A stretch of DNA of 7,826 bases. It comes from an uncultured Eubacteriales bacterium (GTDB lineage Bacteria; Bacillota; Clostridia; Oscillospirales; Oscillospiraceae). Numbering within the stretch: the first letter of the stretch is position 1; the number at the start of each line of letters is the position of its first letter. The notes beneath the pieces are model-generated. The model searched no databases. It saw only the letters and a list, made by a program, of their open reading frames with translations, and was not told where the DNA came from. Location: assembly GCA_900556535.1 (NCBI GenBank), contig USPI01000063.1, forward strand, positions 1 to 7,826. The letters run 5' to 3'. Of this stretch, positions 4,927 to 7,826 are shown piece after piece. Made by a program: the position numbers and the translations under genes.

Positions 4927-7134
4927 GTGAAAGTTTTACATCTTATATCCGGCGGCGATTCGGGCGGCGCAAAAACGCATGTTCTGTCACTGTTGAAGAA
5001 TCTGAACAGGCAGATACAGGCGGAGCTTGTCTGCTATACGCACGGCGATTTTGCGGACGAGGCCATGGAGCTGGGAATACCGACGACGGTGTTTTCGGGC
5101 AGCTTTTCCGAGGCGCTGCGGCAAACGCAGGAGAAAATAAGCGCGGAGGGCTTCGACATCGTCCATTGCCACGGCAGCCGCGCCAACTTTACGGGAGCTC
5201 TGCTCAAGCGCAGATTTGACATTCCCTTTATCAGTACCGTTCACAGCGATTACAAGCTCGATTATCTCGGCCGCCCCCTCGCGGCATTGACCTACGGCAG
5301 TCTCAACAAATGGGCGCTGCGCAGAATGGATTACCGCGTGTGCGTTTCCGACAAGATGCGCATGACGCTTATAGAGCGCGGCTTTGACCCGAACGATCTT
5401 TTTGCGATATATAACGGCGTCGATTTCTCCCGCCCTGCGCCGACGATAACGCGCCGCGAGTGGTTTGATTCGATCTCCTGCCCGTTTTCCGACGATGACA
5501 TCGTTCTGGGCATCGGCGCAAGGCTCGACCCCGTCAAGGACGTCGCAACGACGCTGCGCGGCTTCGCAAAGGCGAGCCGGAGCTGTCCGCGGCTTCGGCT
5601 TCTGATAGCCGGCGACGGACTTGAGCGCGAAATGCTCACGCAGCTTGCGCAGGAGCTGGGCGTTTCCGACAAGGTCTTTTTCGCGGGCTGGGTCAACGGC
5701 ATGGACGGTTTCTATGCAAGCTGCGACATTAACGCGATAAGCTCCCTTTCCGAGACCTTCCCCTACGCCGTCACCGAGGCCGCCCGCGCAGGCGTCCCGA
5801 CGGTCGCCTCAAGAGTCGGCGGACTGCCGAGACTGCTCATCCCCGGCGAAACGGGAATGCTCTTTGATCCGGGCGACAGCGACGGCATGGCAAAATGCAT
5901 CGCCCTGCTTGCCGAAAACGAGGAAATGCGCCTGAGCATGGGCAAGGCGGTCTACGCCAAGGCAAAGCGCGAGTTTTCGACCGAAAGCACCTGCTCAAGG
6001 CAGATAGAGATATACGACGCGATACTCAAGCGGCGGCGCAGCGCGCGTAGCGGAGTGGTCATATGCGGCGCATACGGACACGGCAACGCGGGCGACGAGG
6101 CGATCTTAAAATCCGTCGCCGACTCCTTCATGGGGATCGACCCCGATATGCGCATAACCGTCGTCTCGAAAAACGCGCGCCACACCAAGCTCACCCGCGG
6201 CATCAACGCCATACGACGCTCCCACCTGTTCAGGCTGCGCCGTGAATTAAAGCGCTCGAAGCTCTTCATAAGCGGCGGCGGCAGTCTCATTCAGGACGTC
6301 ACGAGCCGCCGAAGCCTCTGGTTTTATCTTTACACCATGTCCCTTGCCAAGCGCTGCGGCTGCCGCGTTCAGATGTACGGCTGCGGCATGGGTCCGCTCA
6401 ATTACCGCACGGATCGGAAATGGTCGGCAAGGATCATCGACAAAAATGTCGATTATATAACCGTGCGCGATCCGGACAGCCTCAGAATGCTCGGTCAGCT
6501 CGGCATAACGAAGCCGAAGATATGTCTCTCCGGCGATCCCGTACTCAACCTGAGCGGCAAAAGCGACGGCGAGGTGCGCGAGTATATGCGCGAGGAAGGC
6601 ATCGACCCCGACGGACGCTATCTCTGCATAAGCCTCAGACCGTGGCAGGGCTTCGCGGAGGTCGGCGGAAAGATCGCCGAGGCGCTGAGAAGAATCTGCG
6701 CAAAGCACGGGCTCACACCGCTGTTTCTGCCGATGAACTATCAAAAGGATATTTCCGCGTGTATGCTCGTTGCAAATATGCTCGGCGATATGTCGTATAT
6801 AGTCGCGCCCTGCTCGGACGACGTTGAGCTCGACCTCGCGCTCGTGCGGCAGATGAAGGCGGTCGTTGCAATGAGGCTCCACGGGCTTTTGTACGCGACA
6901 AGCGGGCAGGTCCCCGCCGTCGGCATAAGCTATGACCCGAAGGTGTCCGGCTGCGCGGAGTATCTGGGCGTACACACCATCGACCTACAGTCGGTCACGA
7001 CGGAAAATTTGAGCCGCGCCATTGACGAGGCTCTCGACGAGGCGGCAAGCGGAAAGACAGCGCCGCATCTTGAGGAGATAAGGCGCGCGGAGAAGATGAA
7101 TCTGGAAGTGGCAAAGCTACTGCTTGAGGAATGA
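4927..7134 (+). CDS. csaB: GT4 glycosyltransferase - CsaB-like polysaccharide pyruvyl transferase fusion, 735 aa
   Basis: Bifunctional envelope enzyme. Residues 1 to about 368 are a GT-B fold family 4 glycosyltransferase: Gly-rich loop G9-G-D-S-G-G-A-K-T-H, G-A-R199-L-D-P-V-K204 and G-D-G-L-E-R-E (229-235) for the sugar nucleotide, and the EX7E pair E276/E284 in S-E-T-F-P-Y-A-V-T-E. Residues of about 376-735 are a polysaccharide pyruvyl transferase domain of the CsaB type: G-A-Y-G-H-G-N-A-G-D-E-A-I-L (381-394), S-G-G-G-S-L-I-Q-D (449-457), G-C-G-M-G-P, V-R-D-P-D-S-L, and M-R-L-H652-G-L. CsaB adds a ketal pyruvate from phosphoenolpyruvate to secondary cell wall polysaccharide, which lets SLH-domain surface proteins anchor. 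The first half probably transfers a sugar in the same pathway. No signal or membrane segment is seen, so it is cytoplasmic or peripheral. First gene of the rightward operon; its stop overlaps an ATG at 7131 that is not the preferred next start. Confidence 0.9.
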   Translation: MKVLHLISGGDSGGAKTHVLSLLKNLNRQIQAELVCYTHGDFADEAMELGIPTTVFSGSFSEALRQTQEKISAEGFDIVHCHGSRANFTGALLKRRFDIPFISTVHSDYKLDYLGRPLAALTYGSLNKWALRRMDYRVCVSDKMRMTLIERGFDPNDLFAIYNGVDFSRPAPTITRREWFDSISCPFSDDDIVLGIGARLDPVKDVATTLRGFAKASRSCPRLRLLIAGDGLEREMLTQLAQELGVSDKVFFAGWVNGMDGFYASCDINAISSLSETFPYAVTEAARAGVPTVASRVGGLPRLLIPGETGMLFDPGDSDGMAKCIALLAENEEMRLSMGKAVYAKAKREFSTESTCSRQIEIYDAILKRRRSARSGVVICGAYGHGNAGDEAILKSVADSFMGIDPDMRITVVSKNARHTKLTRGINAIRRSHLFRLRRELKRSKLFISGGGSLIQDVTSRRSLWFYLYTMSLAKRCGCRVQMYGCGMGPLNYRTDRKWSARIIDKNVDYITVRDPDSLRMLGQLGITKPKICLSGDPVLNLSGKSDGEVREYMREEGIDPDGRYLCISLRPWQGFAEVGGKIAEALRRICAKHGLTPLFLPMNYQKDISACMLVANMLGDMSYIVAPCSDDVELDLALVRQMKAVVAMRLHGLLYATSGQVPAVGISYDPKVSGCAEYLGVHTIDLQSVTTENLSRAIDEALDEAASGKTAPHLEEIRRAEKMNLEVAKLLLEE

Positions 7135-7148
7135 GAGGGGATGAAAAA

Positions 7149-7763
7149 ATGATCAGAGCGGCAGTTCTTGTTTCCGGCGACGGAGCCCTGCTCCAGTCGG
7201 TCCTTGACTCGATGTACTTCGGCGAGATACCCAATTTTGAGCTTACCGCGGTCATCTGCACGGAGAGCGACGCCTACGCGCTGCGGCGCGCGCGCAACTC
7301 CGGCGTGGAGAGCTTCGTCGTGGAGCCCTCGCTGTTTCCGACAAAGCTCAGCTACAGCATGGCGATATCCAATAAGCTAAAGGATATGGATATTGACCTT
7401 GTCATACTTGCAGGATATAATATGCCCCTCGGCGTTATCTCAACGCAGTTTCGCAAGCGCATCATCGGCGTGTACCCCTCGCTGATACCGGCGTTTATAA
7501 ACTGCGGCGACGATCCCGTGCGCGCCGCGCTCGAGCGCGGCTGCCGCGTCACCGGTGCGACGGTGTTTTTCGCGGACATTGACGGAAACATCGGCCCCAT
7601 CATCCTGCAGCAGGCCGTCGATATTCTCCCCGGCGACACACAGGAGGCGCTGTCGCGGCGCATCATGGAGGACGCGGCGTGGAAGCTGCTGCCCAAGGCG
7701 GTCATTCTTTATTGTCGGAATAAGCTTGAGATACACGGCGAAAGAGTCGTGATAAAGGAGTAA
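7149..7763 (+). CDS. PurN-fold formyltransferase homologue lacking the catalytic residues, 204 aa
   Basis: By overall fold and length, a phosphoribosylglycinamide formyltransferase (PurN) homologue: N-terminal A-A-V-L-V-S-G-D-G, D83-L-V-I-L-A-G-Y, P110-S-L-I-P, G149-P-I-I-L-Q and the C-terminal L-L-P-K-A-V-I-L-Y region. The residues that define the enzyme are changed. Compared with E. coli PurN as I recall it, Asn106 is G107, His108 is Y109, Asp144 aligns with N147, and the phosphate-binding Ser12-Asn13 are A13-L14. It is therefore unlikely to formylate glycinamide ribonucleotide, and I do not assign purN. The frame is intact, so it is not a decayed pseudogene. The ATG at 7149 is preferred (GAGGGG 8 bases upstream) over the ATG at 7131, which overlaps the previous stop. 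Fourteen bases after the GT4-CsaB gene, so co-transcribed. Confidence 0.85.
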   Translation: MIRAAVLVSGDGALLQSVLDSMYFGEIPNFELTAVICTESDAYALRRARNSGVESFVVEPSLFPTKLSYSMAISNKLKDMDIDLVILAGYNMPLGVISTQFRKRIIGVYPSLIPAFINCGDDPVRAALERGCRVTGATVFFADIDGNIGPIILQQAVDILPGDTQEALSRRIMEDAAWKLLPKAVILYCRNKLEIHGERVVIKE

Positions 7764-7769
7764 AAAAGC

Positions 7770-7826
7770 ATGGAAATCACTATCAAAATAGCCGGAATGA
7801 GCTGCGGTCACTGCTCTGCAAGAGTC
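7770..7826 (+). CDS. Heavy-metal-associated (HMA) domain protein, N-terminal fragment
   Basis: Only the first 19 residues are in the window, but they carry the HMA motif G9-M-S-C12-G-H-C15, whose two cysteines bind Cu(I) or another soft metal. This could be a free copper chaperone (CopZ-like, about 65-75 residues) or the N-terminal domain of a metal P-type ATPase (CopA-like); the fragment cannot decide. The ATG at 7770 follows the previous stop by 6 bases, and the AAGGAG ribosome site lies inside the end of the PurN-like gene, which places it in the same operon. Confidence 0.8.
   Translation, partial: MEITIKIAGMSCGHCSARV

Noticed and set aside
6247..6975. 242-residue minus-strand open frame inside the CsaB-like domain
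   Set aside because: Shadow of the strongly supported plus-strand gene; no motif, start site or conserved pattern seen.

Overview
The window looks like ordinary chromosomal DNA from a GC-rich, low-oxygen member of the Clostridia, possibly an Oscillospiraceae/Ruminococcaceae relative. The grounds are the protein families (a CsaB-type pyruvyl transferase, a YgiQ radical SAM protein, a histidine phosphatase-GNAT fusion), strong AGGAGG-like ribosome binding sites and tightly packed operons. The taxonomic call is inference. I see no RNA genes, insertion sequences, phage genes or CRISPR arrays. Coding density is almost complete: the only real intergenic space is the 80-base gap at 4847-4926.

That gap is a control region between two diverging operons. 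It is AT-rich in GC-rich surroundings and holds a near-consensus sigma-A promoter for each direction. The two promoters face each other and overlap, and the region carries two copies of the palindrome ATTATATAAT 15 bp apart.

The leftward operon (minus strand, 4846 down to 1) has five tightly spaced or overlapping genes. In order they are: a histidine phosphatase fused to a GNAT acetyltransferase; a calcineurin-like metallophosphoesterase with an SH3-like tail; the radical SAM protein YgiQ; a small PPC-domain (DUF296) protein; and a DUF1294 membrane protein cut by the window edge. The only theme visible is small-molecule or protein phosphate chemistry plus conserved genes of unknown role.

The rightward operon (plus strand, 4927 to the end) starts with a 735-residue two-domain enzyme, a GT4 glycosyltransferase joined to a CsaB-like polysaccharide pyruvyl transferase, which suggests a role in building or decorating a secondary cell wall polysaccharide. 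Next is a PurN-fold protein that has lost the Asn-His-Asp catalytic residues and the phosphate-binding Ser-Asn of glycinamide ribonucleotide formyltransferase. Last is the first part of a heavy-metal-associated (HMA) domain protein, cut by the window edge.

The points most worth a second look are the degenerate PurN-like protein, the GT4-CsaB fusion, and the overlapping face-to-face promoters.
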